Shown here in pieces: positions 1-5,637 of a stretch of 6,124 nucleotides of DNA (positions within the stretch are counted from its first letter, which is position 1; every line of letters starts with the position of its first letter). The DNA lies in NCBI GenBank assembly GCA_019348365.1, contig JAHWJO010000305.1, positions 1-6,124 on the forward strand. The letters run 5' to 3'. The position numbers and the translations under genes are program-made. The stretch is from Armatimonadota bacterium. GTDB taxonomy: Bacteria; Armatimonadota; DTGP01; JAHWJO01. The notes below the pieces were generated by a model, which was given only the letters and a program-made list of their open reading frames with translations, made no database searches and was not told the DNA's origin.

Positions 1-22
1 CAGTAGAACGTCGGACTCTCAC

Positions 23-38
23 TTCTGGTGGACCAGAA
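23..38. repeat. Small perfect inverted repeat
   Basis: TTCTGGT at 23-29 and ACCAGAA at 32-38 are perfect reverse complements separated by GG, so about six base pairs can form around a four-base loop. No T-run follows on either side, so a terminator role is not supported. It may be a chance palindrome. Confidence 0.35.
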
Positions 39-193
39 ATTGGGGAGCACCTCACTGGGAGAGGGGATCGGGATGCATGACTCTTCTGCTACGGAGAGAG
101 GGATTCTTTCCTGGTACCCCACTCCTCACCGATCCATCACTCCCGTAGATTTGTACCCTGCCTCGGTCCTGTTACAGAATGAACTCGACAGAT

Positions 194-242
194 CCCTCTC
201 CCAGAATTGGGAGAGGGCCAGCGCGGAGCGCGGGGGTGAGGG
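194..242. repeat. REP-like intergenic palindrome with GC-rich tail
   Basis: CCCTCTCCCA (194-203) and TGGGAGAGGG (208-217) pair perfectly over ten bases around a GAAT loop. A second small inverted repeat follows: CGCG (222-225) and CGCG (229-232) around GAG. The tail ends GGGGGTGAGGGC. Palindromes of this type (CCCTCTCCC, loop, GGGAGAGGG, then a GGTGAGGGC tail) recur between genes in many high-GC bacterial genomes. That statement is from general knowledge; copy number in this genome is unknown. The right arm TGGGAGAGGG is repeated exactly at 57-66, next to CCTCAC, which is the complement of the GTGAGG in the tail, so a decayed second copy may lie there. It could act as a transcriptional stop or RNA-stabilising hairpin, though no T-tract follows. 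Confidence 0.65.
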
Positions 243-243
243 C

Positions 244-275
244 AACTCCCCAACTCCCTAATTTCCTAACTCCCC
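244..275. repeat. Octamer tandem array, copy 1
   Basis: Four back-to-back 8-bp units fit the consensus AAYTYCCY: AACTCCCC (244-251), AACTCCCT (252-259), AATTTCCT (260-267) and AACTCCCC (268-275). The array ends 16 bases before the ATG of the HD-domain gene. A six-unit array with the same consensus lies at 2750-2797, just before another gene. The first 24 bases of each array (counting the C before unit 1) differ at one position only. The function is unknown. Confidence 0.75.
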
Positions 276-278
276 AGT

Positions 279-284
279 AAAGGA
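279..284 (+). promoter_or_regulatory. Ribosome binding site of the HD-domain gene
   Basis: AAAGGA lies seven bases before the ATG at 292, a normal Shine-Dalgarno spacing. It supports 292 as the true start. It is one of only two clear Shine-Dalgarno sequences in the window, the other being before lysA. Confidence 0.6.
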
Positions 285-291
285 ATCGCTC

Positions 292-1008
292 ATGGATCTC
301 ACCCTCATCGCCGTCGTCGGCGCGACGCTGCTGGTGTCCGGCGGATTGATGTTCAATGGCTTCCTCCTTCTGCCCCGGCAGATGGAGCGGGCGTACCGGG
401 AAGCGTACCTCGCGCTGGCGCTGGCGGTGGAAGCCAAGGAGACCGCCGCGAAAGGGCACTGCGAGCGGGTGACGGATCTGGCGTGCCGTATGGCGGCCCT
501 CGCCCGGCTGCCCCGCCGAAGCGCCATCCTCCTGGAGCACGCCGCCCTCCTCCACGATATCGGAAAAGCGGGGGTCCACGCCTCGATCCTCAACAAAGCC
601 GGCCCGCTCACCCTGGAGGAGCAGGCGGAGATGGACCGCCACGCCGAGTACGGGGTCCAGATGCTCACCGCCACGAAGCAGCACCTCCGCAAGATGGGGT
701 ACACGATGGAGCAGATCCAGAAGACCGAGATGCTCGCCACCACCCAGCACCAGTCGCTCCGGCAGATCGCCGAGATCATCGGCTGCCACCACGACACCAT
801 AAAAGCGATGCCGGATATGCCGGTAGAGGCACGGATTCTCGCGGTAGCGGATGCGTATGATAGAATGGTGACGGGTCGTTCGTACCGGGAACCCCGCTCC
901 GTCTTCGATACCCTCCAGTACCTGGAAGACCGCCCGGAAGTGTACGACCCAGAAGCCGTCCGGCTTCTGCGTCAAGCCCTGGAGACCCGCCGCTCCGCCT
1001 CGAATTGA
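292..1008 (+). CDS. Membrane-anchored HD-GYP-like phosphohydrolase lacking the GYP motif
   Basis: A 238-residue protein. A hydrophobic stretch at about residues 4-27 ends in basic residues and looks like a membrane anchor with the rest in the cytoplasm. The rest is an HD domain of the HD-GYP type: H56 in HCERV, the HDIGK core at 88-92 followed by a family-typical stretch through LNKAGPLTLEEQ, H117 in RHAEYG, the HH pair 166-167, then ARILAVADAYDRM and RSYR around 180-200. HD-GYP enzymes hydrolyse cyclic di-GMP or related dinucleotides using these metal ligands, and all the expected ligands appear present. Two changes stand out. The GSGYP loop that normally follows HHE is missing, leaving HHDTIKAMPDMP. 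About 25 extra residues sit between H117 and H166. The activity is therefore uncertain; it may be a divergent phosphodiesterase or a general HD hydrolase. No sensor or receiver domain is attached. The start is backed by AAAGGA at 279-284. Confidence 0.85.
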   Translation: MDLTLIAVVGATLLVSGGLMFNGFLLLPRQMERAYREAYLALALAVEAKETAAKGHCERVTDLACRMAALARLPRRSAILLEHAALLHDIGKAGVHASILNKAGPLTLEEQAEMDRHAEYGVQMLTATKQHLRKMGYTMEQIQKTEMLATTQHQSLRQIAEIIGCHHDTIKAMPDMPVEARILAVADAYDRMVTGRSYREPRSVFDTLQYLEDRPEVYDPEAVRLLRQALETRRSASN

Positions 1009-1021
1009 TCCCATCGGGATC
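1007..1021. repeat. Short inverted repeat over the stop of the HD gene
   Basis: GATCCC (1007-1012) and GGGATC (1016-1021) are perfect reverse complements around a three-base loop, beginning within the TGA stop codon. The stem is only six base pairs and no T-run follows, so a terminator role is doubtful. The rest of the 105-bp gap to the next gene shows nothing I recognise. Confidence 0.25.
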
Positions 1022-1113
1022 CCTGTGGCTCATGGGGACTCTTCGGAGAGGGGGCATGCGGGTGCCGGTTCCCTCGTACCCCGCGATTTCATGGTTTTCT
1101 CCTTCCTTCCCAG

Positions 1114-1923
1114 ATGAGTCTCCTCACCCTGTCCCGTCCCTTACAAAAGAACAATCACCGGAGCGTTCGACTCCTCGCCCTTCTCCTGGCGATGCTCGTT
1201 GCCGGATTTGGGGTCTTTTACGCGGTCAGCCCGCACAAAAGCCTGATCCGCCGCCGCATGATGCCGGGGTACTGGATCCTCGCGCTTCAGGGAAAGACCC
1301 TCTACGACCCCGATCTGAAGATCCTGCGGCGCGGCAACCCCGATCTCCCGGAGGTGGCGATCACCATCGACGACGGCCCCCGCCCGGAGAACAGCATCCC
1401 CATGCTGGATGCCCTGAAGGCGGCGAACGCCCGCGCGACTTTTTACGTCGTGGGAAAATCGGCGAAGGCGCATCCGGAGCTGATCCGGAGGATGATCGCC
1501 GAGGGGCACGAGGTGGGCAGCCACACGAACGAGCATCTGCGTCTCCCCACCCTCACCGACGCGCAGGCGCGGAACACCCTGAAGAACGCCGAATTCAACG
1601 TGCGACGTGCGACGGGCGGCTACCGGATGAAGACCCTCCGCCCCCCCGGAGGGGAGATCGACGCGCGGACGGCGAAGATTGCGAAGGAGCTCGGCTACAC
1701 GACCGTCCTCTGGTCGGCGACCTCCGGCGATTATGAGTCGCAGTCTCCCGACTACATCGTGCAGGAAGTGATGGACGGGGCCGAGAACGGCGCGATCATC
1801 ATCCTCCACGACGCGCATCAGGGCACGGTGCAAGCCCTCCCCATGCTGATCCGGCGGCTCCGCGAGGCCGGATTCAAACTGGTCACCGTCTCGGAGATGC
1901 TGGAGCGCCTCCCGTCCTCTTAA
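1114..1923 (+). CDS. Membrane-anchored polysaccharide deacetylase (NodB homology domain)
   Basis: A 269-residue protein of the carbohydrate esterase 4 family, which removes acetyl groups from N-acetylated sugars in peptidoglycan, chitin-like polymers or exopolysaccharide with a divalent metal. A basic N-terminus and hydrophobic segment at about residues 22-44 (LLALLLAMLVAGFG core) indicate a signal anchor, placing the catalytic domain outside the membrane. The family motifs appear in order: TIDDGP at 84-89 (catalytic D86, metal-binding D87), HTNEH at 137-141 (metal ligands H137 and H141), RPPGG at 176-180, WSATSGDY at 200-207 (motif 4, with D206), and LHD at 231-233 (catalytic H232). The active site therefore looks complete. 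The substrate cannot be read from sequence; peptidoglycan is a reasonable guess for a single-domain anchored enzyme. There is no clear ribosome binding site before the ATG, where the upstream run is pyrimidine-rich. I found no better in-frame start. The next gene follows after 48 bp, so co-transcription is possible. Confidence 0.92.
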   Translation: MSLLTLSRPLQKNNHRSVRLLALLLAMLVAGFGVFYAVSPHKSLIRRRMMPGYWILALQGKTLYDPDLKILRRGNPDLPEVAITIDDGPRPENSIPMLDALKAANARATFYVVGKSAKAHPELIRRMIAEGHEVGSHTNEHLRLPTLTDAQARNTLKNAEFNVRRATGGYRMKTLRPPGGEIDARTAKIAKELGYTTVLWSATSGDYESQSPDYIVQEVMDGAENGAIIILHDAHQGTVQALPMLIRRLREAGFKLVTVSEMLERLPSS

Positions 1924-1971
1924 CCTGTACTCTCCCCTGCCCTTTCCTGGCGGCGACAGATTCTATAGAAA

Positions 1972-2670
1972 ATGTCTATTCTCTATGGCGCCCCTCCCCA
2001 GAGGATCCCTGAACCTCATTATCAGCTTTGGGACGTGACTCTCCCCGTGCAACCGGGCCTCCCCGTCTGGCCCGGCGACCCCCCGGTGGAGATGGAGTCG
2101 GCGGCGTCGATCCTGCAAGGCGATTCCTGCAACGTCACCACTTACCGCATGAGCTCTCACACCGGGACGCACCTCGATCCACCCCGGCACTTCTTCCCGG
2201 ACGGTGCGCCCCTCGACGCCCTCCCCCTCTCCCTCCTGATCGGGCTATGTTACGTGGCGGATCTCTCTTCGGAGATGGAGGAGAGCCGGAGGATCACCCC
2301 GGACCTCCTGGATGGGGCGGGCATCCCTCCGGAGACCTCGCGCCTCCTCCTCAAAACCCCGAACTCCCGACTCTGGGAGAACCCTTGCCACGCGTTCGAG
2401 CCGAACTTCATCGATCTCTCCCCCGACGGCGCGCGGTGGGTCATCGAGCGGGGGATACGGCTCATCGGGATCGATTACCTCTCGATAGAAGGCCCTCATG
2501 ACCCCTCCTGCCCCGTTCATCGGAGCCTGTTGAGCGCCCCGGTTGTCATCCTGGAAGGACTGGATCTCCGGGAGGTTTCCGGCGGGGCGTACCACCTCGT
2601 CTGCCTCCCACTCCGGGCGATGAACGGAGACGGCGCACCCGCCCGCGCCCTCCTCCTGCGGGAGGGGTGA
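1972..2670 (+). CDS. Cyclase family protein (kynurenine formamidase-like metal hydrolase)
   Basis: A 232-residue protein, close to the usual length for the cyclase/KynB family (about 200-260). This fold includes bacterial arylformamidase, isatin hydrolase and putative polyketide cyclases. It carries the family signature HxGTHxDxPxH at residues 63-73 (HTGTHLDPPRH), which supplies zinc or manganese ligands. It also has the WPGD motif at 33-36 and the late pair H183 and E195 (in HRSLL and ILEG), whose 12-residue spacing matches the known arylformamidase. The C-terminal ALPLR-like stretch and GDGAPARALLL are also typical. There is no signal peptide, so it should be cytoplasmic. No tryptophan or kynurenine genes are nearby, so kynB is not assigned and the substrate is unknown. 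No Shine-Dalgarno sequence precedes the ATG; the upstream bases read TTCTATAGAAA. Confidence 0.9.
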   Translation: MSILYGAPPQRIPEPHYQLWDVTLPVQPGLPVWPGDPPVEMESAASILQGDSCNVTTYRMSSHTGTHLDPPRHFFPDGAPLDALPLSLLIGLCYVADLSSEMEESRRITPDLLDGAGIPPETSRLLLKTPNSRLWENPCHAFEPNFIDLSPDGARWVIERGIRLIGIDYLSIEGPHDPSCPVHRSLLSAPVVILEGLDLREVSGGAYHLVCLPLRAMNGDGAPARALLLREG

Positions 2671-2749
2671 GCCCCGTCTGGAATCCGCGTGGAATCTTCC
2701 GAAGGGGAAACAGAATTCCTCGATCCAGAGACAGAGCACCCGATTTTCC

Positions 2750-2797
2750 AACTCCCCAACTCCTTAATTTCCCAATTTCCCAACTCCCCAATTTCCC
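2750..2797. repeat. Octamer tandem array, copy 2
   Basis: Six uninterrupted 8-bp units fit AAYTYCCY: AACTCCCC, AACTCCTT, AATTTCCC, AATTTCCC, AACTCCCC, AATTTCCC. A degenerate unit (GATTTTCC, 2742-2749) may precede them. The array occupies much of the 156-bp gap before the peptidase gene and ends 29 bases before its ATG. It shares its consensus with the array at 244-275. The reading frame open through it gives low-complexity peptide, which argues against the longer N-terminus of the next gene. Confidence 0.8.
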
Positions 2798-2826
2798 GCG
2801 CCATGCGTGGGCCTACCATAGAAAAC

Positions 2827-4014
2827 ATGAAGATGAATCGTATCCTCCTACTGCCGTGGCTCCTGTTCGCGTTTGTCGGCGCGTCCCCGAATTCCGAGAT
2901 GCCCTCGGAGATGAAGCCGATGCCTCCCATGGGGGAGTCGGCGGAGAAGCAGCCGGAGTCGGCGGAGCTTAAGACCGAGCACTTCCGGTTTCTGTACGAC
3001 CCGCGACGGATGAGCGACGGACGCGTGAAGGAAGCGGCGCGGGAGGCCGTAGTGTCGTTCAAAGAGGTCGCCGCTCTTTTCCCCGAAGTCCGCTACACCG
3101 AGCCCATCACTATCCGTCTGGACGCGCGGTTCCGGGGCGCGACGGGGTACGCCACTCCCGGCGGCGTCTCCGGAAAGGGAAAGCGGGACGCCATCGGCAT
3201 CCGCTACGAGGACCTGCCGACCCTGGGCCTGACCCCCGGCTTCCTGTTCCGGCACGAGCTGGCCCACCTCTTTGCCGGTCGGTGGGAGAAGGACCGCCCG
3301 GACCCGACTCTCTCCGGCGCGGCACTCGGTGAGGGCATTGCGGATCTCGTTGCCGGGGGGCGCAACCGCCTGGGGCTGCCGCTGTCTTTCGCCAAGTACC
3401 TGCAACAGCAGGATGCCTGGGCGCCCCCGTTGCGGCTGTTCCTCTTCCCCCGGAGCGGGCGGCCTCCCATCAACGGGAAAGGGCCGTTGGAGTACGAAGA
3501 GATTTTCCAGTGGCGCATCGCCCGGTACGTCGAACCCTCCCTCTTCCTCGAATACGTCCGGTCCCGTATCGGATGGAAGAAGATGCGGCAGTTCTATATC
3601 GATTACACCCGCGCCTCCCAGACGAAGCAGCCGGCGGACAACATCCGCACGGTCATCCGGCGTCACACGGGCCTGCTGCCGGAAGAGCTTTTCGCCCAGT
3701 GGCAGGCGGCCATCGATCAAGCGCCCGAGGAGCGGGAAGACAACCGCCAGCGCTGGCTCTCCGAACGGGCTTACGCGGGGGTACAGTGGTACGAGTTCCT
3801 GATCCTGCGGAAGCTCATCCCCGAAGCGGACCGGCCGGGCATCGACGCTCAGTTTCGCGCCCTGCACGCCGAGATCGCGGCCCGGCGGCTCGATGCGGCG
3901 GAGAAGGCGCTGGCAGCCGTGCTGGAGCGGGTGAAGCGCGTCTCCGACGGCGCTGCCACGCAGAACATCGTTCGTGCGCCCCTCCGGCGAGGGGAATCGG
4001 TGGGAGTCGGATAG
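2827..4014 (+). CDS. Exported HExxH metallopeptidase-like protein (peptidase MA-like)
   Basis: A 395-residue protein, not recognised as a named gene. Residues 1-19 form a signal peptide (MKMNR, a hydrophobic core, then a likely cut after VGA), so the protein should be exported. Residues 20-47 are a linker rich in Met, Pro and Glu (M25, M29, M32, M35) with a repeated ESAE. The domain from about residue 50 contains HELAH at 143-147 and GEGIAD at 168-173. These fit a gluzincin zinc site with H143 and H147 as ligands, E144 as catalytic base and E169 as third ligand, as in the peptidase MA-like family. The region from about 325 to the end is charged and probably helical. The frame is open upstream to an ATG at 2689, but that extension translates the octamer repeat and would bury the signal peptide, so ATG 2827 is preferred; ATG 2833 is also possible. 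No Shine-Dalgarno sequence is seen. The target is unknown, and it could be a cell-envelope protease. Confidence 0.82.
   Translation: MKMNRILLLPWLLFAFVGASPNSEMPSEMKPMPPMGESAEKQPESAELKTEHFRFLYDPRRMSDGRVKEAAREAVVSFKEVAALFPEVRYTEPITIRLDARFRGATGYATPGGVSGKGKRDAIGIRYEDLPTLGLTPGFLFRHELAHLFAGRWEKDRPDPTLSGAALGEGIADLVAGGRNRLGLPLSFAKYLQQQDAWAPPLRLFLFPRSGRPPINGKGPLEYEEIFQWRIARYVEPSLFLEYVRSRIGWKKMRQFYIDYTRASQTKQPADNIRTVIRRHTGLLPEELFAQWQAAIDQAPEEREDNRQRWLSERAYAGVQWYEFLILRKLIPEADRPGIDAQFRALHAEIAARRLDAAEKALAAVLERVKRVSDGAATQNIVRAPLRRGESVGVG
3979..3994. repeat. Inverted repeat inside the 3' end of the peptidase gene
   Basis: CCCCTC (3979-3984) and GAGGGG (3989-3994) pair around CGGC, 20 bases before the stop codon at 4012-4014. 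It encodes part of the C-terminal APLRRGES. The sequence resembles the arms of intergenic palindromes, so the last dozen residues may derive from a repeat that supplied the stop codon. No T-run follows. Confidence 0.4.
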
Positions 4015-4053
4015 CGCGCTCGTTTCGCCATTCCCCTGAGAGGCCGAATTCCT

Positions 4054-4059
4054 TATAAT
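4054..4059 (+). promoter_or_regulatory. Likely lysA promoter (-10 box)
   Basis: TATAAT matches the sigma-70 -10 consensus perfectly and lies in the gap between the peptidase and lysA genes. The region 17 bases upstream (around 4031-4036, TTCCCC) is only a weak -35. Transcription would start near 4066, giving a leader of about 40 nt before ATG 4107 that contains the ribosome binding site. lysA can therefore be transcribed separately from the genes upstream. Confidence 0.55.
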
Positions 4060-4092
4060 TGAACCGCTTGGAATTCGAGGACAATCCTGGAA

Positions 4093-4098
4093 AGGTGA
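4093..4098 (+). promoter_or_regulatory. Ribosome binding site deciding the lysA start
   Basis: AGGTGA, within GGAAAGGTGA, can pair with the 16S rRNA tail and lies eight bases before ATG 4107. The frame is open upstream to a TTG at 4059, but that codon overlaps the -10 box and has no binding site. This supports ATG 4107. Confidence 0.55.
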
Positions 4099-4106
4099 CG
4101 ATACGG

Positions 4107-5456
4107 ATGTTACTGGGCACACAGCGCGTCAACGAGCGGGGCCACCTGGAGATCGGCGGGTGCGATGTCGTGGACCTCGCGCGGCGATTCGGCACGCCGC
4201 TCTACATCATGGATGAGGCGGCGATCCGCGAAAACTGCCGCCGCTACCGGGAGGCGTTCGGCTCCCGGTATCCGGGGGTGAAGGTCGCCTACGCGAGCAA
4301 GGCGTTCCTCTGCACCGCCATGGCGAAGATCGTCGAGCAGGAAGGCCTCTGGATGGACGTCGCGAGCGGCGGCGAGCTGTACACCGCCCGCGTCGCCGCT
4401 TTCCCCGCCGAGCGGCTCGTCTTCCACGGCAACAACAAAAGCGAGGGGGAGCTTCAGGAAGCCCTGGATTACGGCGTGGGCCGGATTGTCGTGGACAGCA
4501 TGGAGGAGCTGGAACGGCTCTCCCGGCTTGCCACCGATGCCGGCAAAACGGCGGATATCCTGCTCCGCTGCACGCCGGGCATCGACCCCCACACCCACCG
4601 CCGCATCCGCACCGGGCAGGAGGACACGAAGTTCGGCCTGGGCGTGAAGAGCGGGGCTGCATTAAAAGCCATTCAACGCGCGCGGGAGCTACCGGGCATC
4701 CATTTTAGAGGAGTCCATTGCCACATCGGTTCGCAACTGCTGAACGCCGACACGCATCTTGAAGCCATCGAGATCATGGCCGGCTTCCTCCGCACGATCC
4801 GCGATGAGACGGGCCAAACCGTCGAGGAGATGAACATCGGCGGGGGGCTGGGCATCCGGTACCTGCCGGAGCACCGTCCTCCCTCCATTGAGGAGTTCGC
4901 CGAAGCGTTGACGGGTGAGGTGAAGCGCCGCTGCGAGGAGTACGGCGTGGACCTGCCGCAGCTGGGCCTGGAGCCGGGCCGTTCGCTCGTCGGCGAGTGC
5001 GGCACGACGGTCTATGAGATCGGAGTTATCAAAGATGTGCCCATCGCCGAGGAGCCGGGCCGCCGCCTCTACGTCTCCATCGACGGCGGGATGAGCGACA
5101 ATCCCCGCCCGCAGCTCTACGACGCGGTGTACCACTGCCTCCTCGCCAACCGCGCCGGGGAGGTGGATTCGACGGTCGTCACCATCGCGGGGAAGCACTG
5201 CGAGACCGACCTGATGATCCAGGACACGAAGATCCCGATGCCCCAGGCGGGGGACCTCCTCGCGGTGCAGAGCACGGGGGCGTACAACCAGTCGATGGCG
5301 AGCAATTACAACCGCCTGACCCGCCCGCCCGTCGTGCTCGTCTCCGGCGGCCACGCCGACCTCATTGTGGAACGAGAGACCTATGCGGACCTCGTCGCGC
5401 AGGACCGCATCCCCGAACGTCTGAAGGCAGAGGCGCGGGAGCCGGTTGCGGTTTAG
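4107..5456 (+). CDS. lysA: Diaminopimelate decarboxylase
   Basis: A 449-residue fold-type III PLP enzyme that converts meso-diaminopimelate to L-lysine and CO2, the last step of lysine synthesis, in the cytoplasm. Family features appear in order: an N-terminal segment with FGTPLYIMDE, the PLP lysine K65 in YASKAF, HGNNKSEGEL around 110-120, HIGSQ at 206-210, the phosphate-binding glycines 245-247 in NIGGGLGI, EPGRS from 289, the substrate-binding CETD at 365-368 (C365 from the partner subunit in the dimer), and Y393 in GAYNQSMASNYN. These residues argue for a complete active enzyme of slightly above usual length. CETD instead of the common CES is a small variation seen in parts of the family. 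A longer start at TTG 4059 is unlikely because it overlaps the -10 box. Lysine-responsive leader elements are not evident in the short leader. A hairpin terminator follows about 46 bp after the stop. Arginine or ornithine decarboxylases share this fold, but the motifs fit LysA best. Confidence 0.96.
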   Translation: MLLGTQRVNERGHLEIGGCDVVDLARRFGTPLYIMDEAAIRENCRRYREAFGSRYPGVKVAYASKAFLCTAMAKIVEQEGLWMDVASGGELYTARVAAFPAERLVFHGNNKSEGELQEALDYGVGRIVVDSMEELERLSRLATDAGKTADILLRCTPGIDPHTHRRIRTGQEDTKFGLGVKSGAALKAIQRARELPGIHFRGVHCHIGSQLLNADTHLEAIEIMAGFLRTIRDETGQTVEEMNIGGGLGIRYLPEHRPPSIEEFAEALTGEVKRRCEEYGVDLPQLGLEPGRSLVGECGTTVYEIGVIKDVPIAEEPGRRLYVSIDGGMSDNPRPQLYDAVYHCLLANRAGEVDSTVVTIAGKHCETDLMIQDTKIPMPQAGDLLAVQSTGAYNQSMASNYNRLTRPPVVLVSGGHADLIVERETYADLVAQDRIPERLKAEAREPVAV

Positions 5457-5502
5457 ATAGGATGTATGGCAGGATAAATCGTATTTTCGGTAAGATTCAC
5501 AC

Positions 5503-5524
5503 GGGCGAGGAGCATTCCTCGCCC
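5503..5524 (+). terminator. Hairpin terminator after lysA
   Basis: GGGCGAGGA (5503-5511) and TCCTCGCCC (5516-5524) form a perfect nine-base-pair stem with a GCAT loop. The following bases, TTCGCTTTG, are T-rich but do not form a clean T-run, so termination may be imperfect. Its place, between lysA and a fresh promoter for glyQ, fits a terminator. Confidence 0.75.
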
Positions 5525-5584
5525 TTCGCTTTGTGTGCCTTTCCGTTAGAATTGACAGATCATCACCGGATTCACCAGAACGTG

Positions 5585-5590
5585 TATAAT
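5585..5590 (+). promoter_or_regulatory. Likely glyQ promoter (-10 box)
   Basis: TATAAT lies 47 bases before the glyQ ATG. A perfect TTGACA is present at 5552-5557, but it is 27 bp upstream, ten bases too far to act as its -35. At proper spacing (5562-5567) the sequence is ATCACC, which is weak. Transcription would start near 5597, leaving a leader of about 40 nt. There is no room for a T-box leader. Confidence 0.5.
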
Positions 5591-5637
5591 CGGCTTTACT
5601 CACCCACTCCTCTTAACGATTCTGAACAGACTCTCGT

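Larger units (their letters stand above)
1..291. other. Non-coding, repeat-rich upstream region
   Basis: I see no credible gene here. The only sizeable open frame on the + strand (28-261) is low-complexity and runs straight through a palindromic repeat, so it is not counted as a gene. The region holds a small hairpin at 23-38, a lone copy of one arm of the palindromic repeat (TGGGAGAGGG, 57-66), the full palindrome at 194-217 with a GC-rich tail to about 242, an octamer tandem array at 244-275, and a ribosome binding site for the next gene. No convincing -35/-10 promoter pair was found. Whatever lies upstream is outside the window. Confidence 0.7.

Noticed and set aside
28..261. 77-residue open frame on the + strand in the upstream region
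   Set aside because: It reads through the palindromic repeat and ends in the octamer array, giving low-complexity RSLSQNWERASAERGGEG-type peptide; no start signal and no recognisable domain.
172..1014. 280-residue frame on the minus strand opposite the HD gene
   Set aside because: It is a shadow of the HD gene in high-GC DNA. The + strand product has clear HD motifs, while this one has none.
2689..2826. 46-residue N-terminal extension of the peptidase
   Set aside because: It translates the octamer repeat and would place the signal peptide inside the protein.
5552..5557. Perfect TTGACA as -35 of the glyQ promoter
   Set aside because: It is 27 bp from TATAAT at 5585, whereas about 17 is needed, and no good -10 lies at the right distance from it.
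4689..5603. 304-residue minus-strand frame over lysA
   Set aside because: It is a shadow of lysA, which carries all catalytic motifs on the + strand.
5457..5637. T-box riboswitch before glyQ
   Set aside because: The leader after the likely transcription start is only about 40 nt and no T-box core sequence is present; the hairpin upstream belongs to lysA termination.
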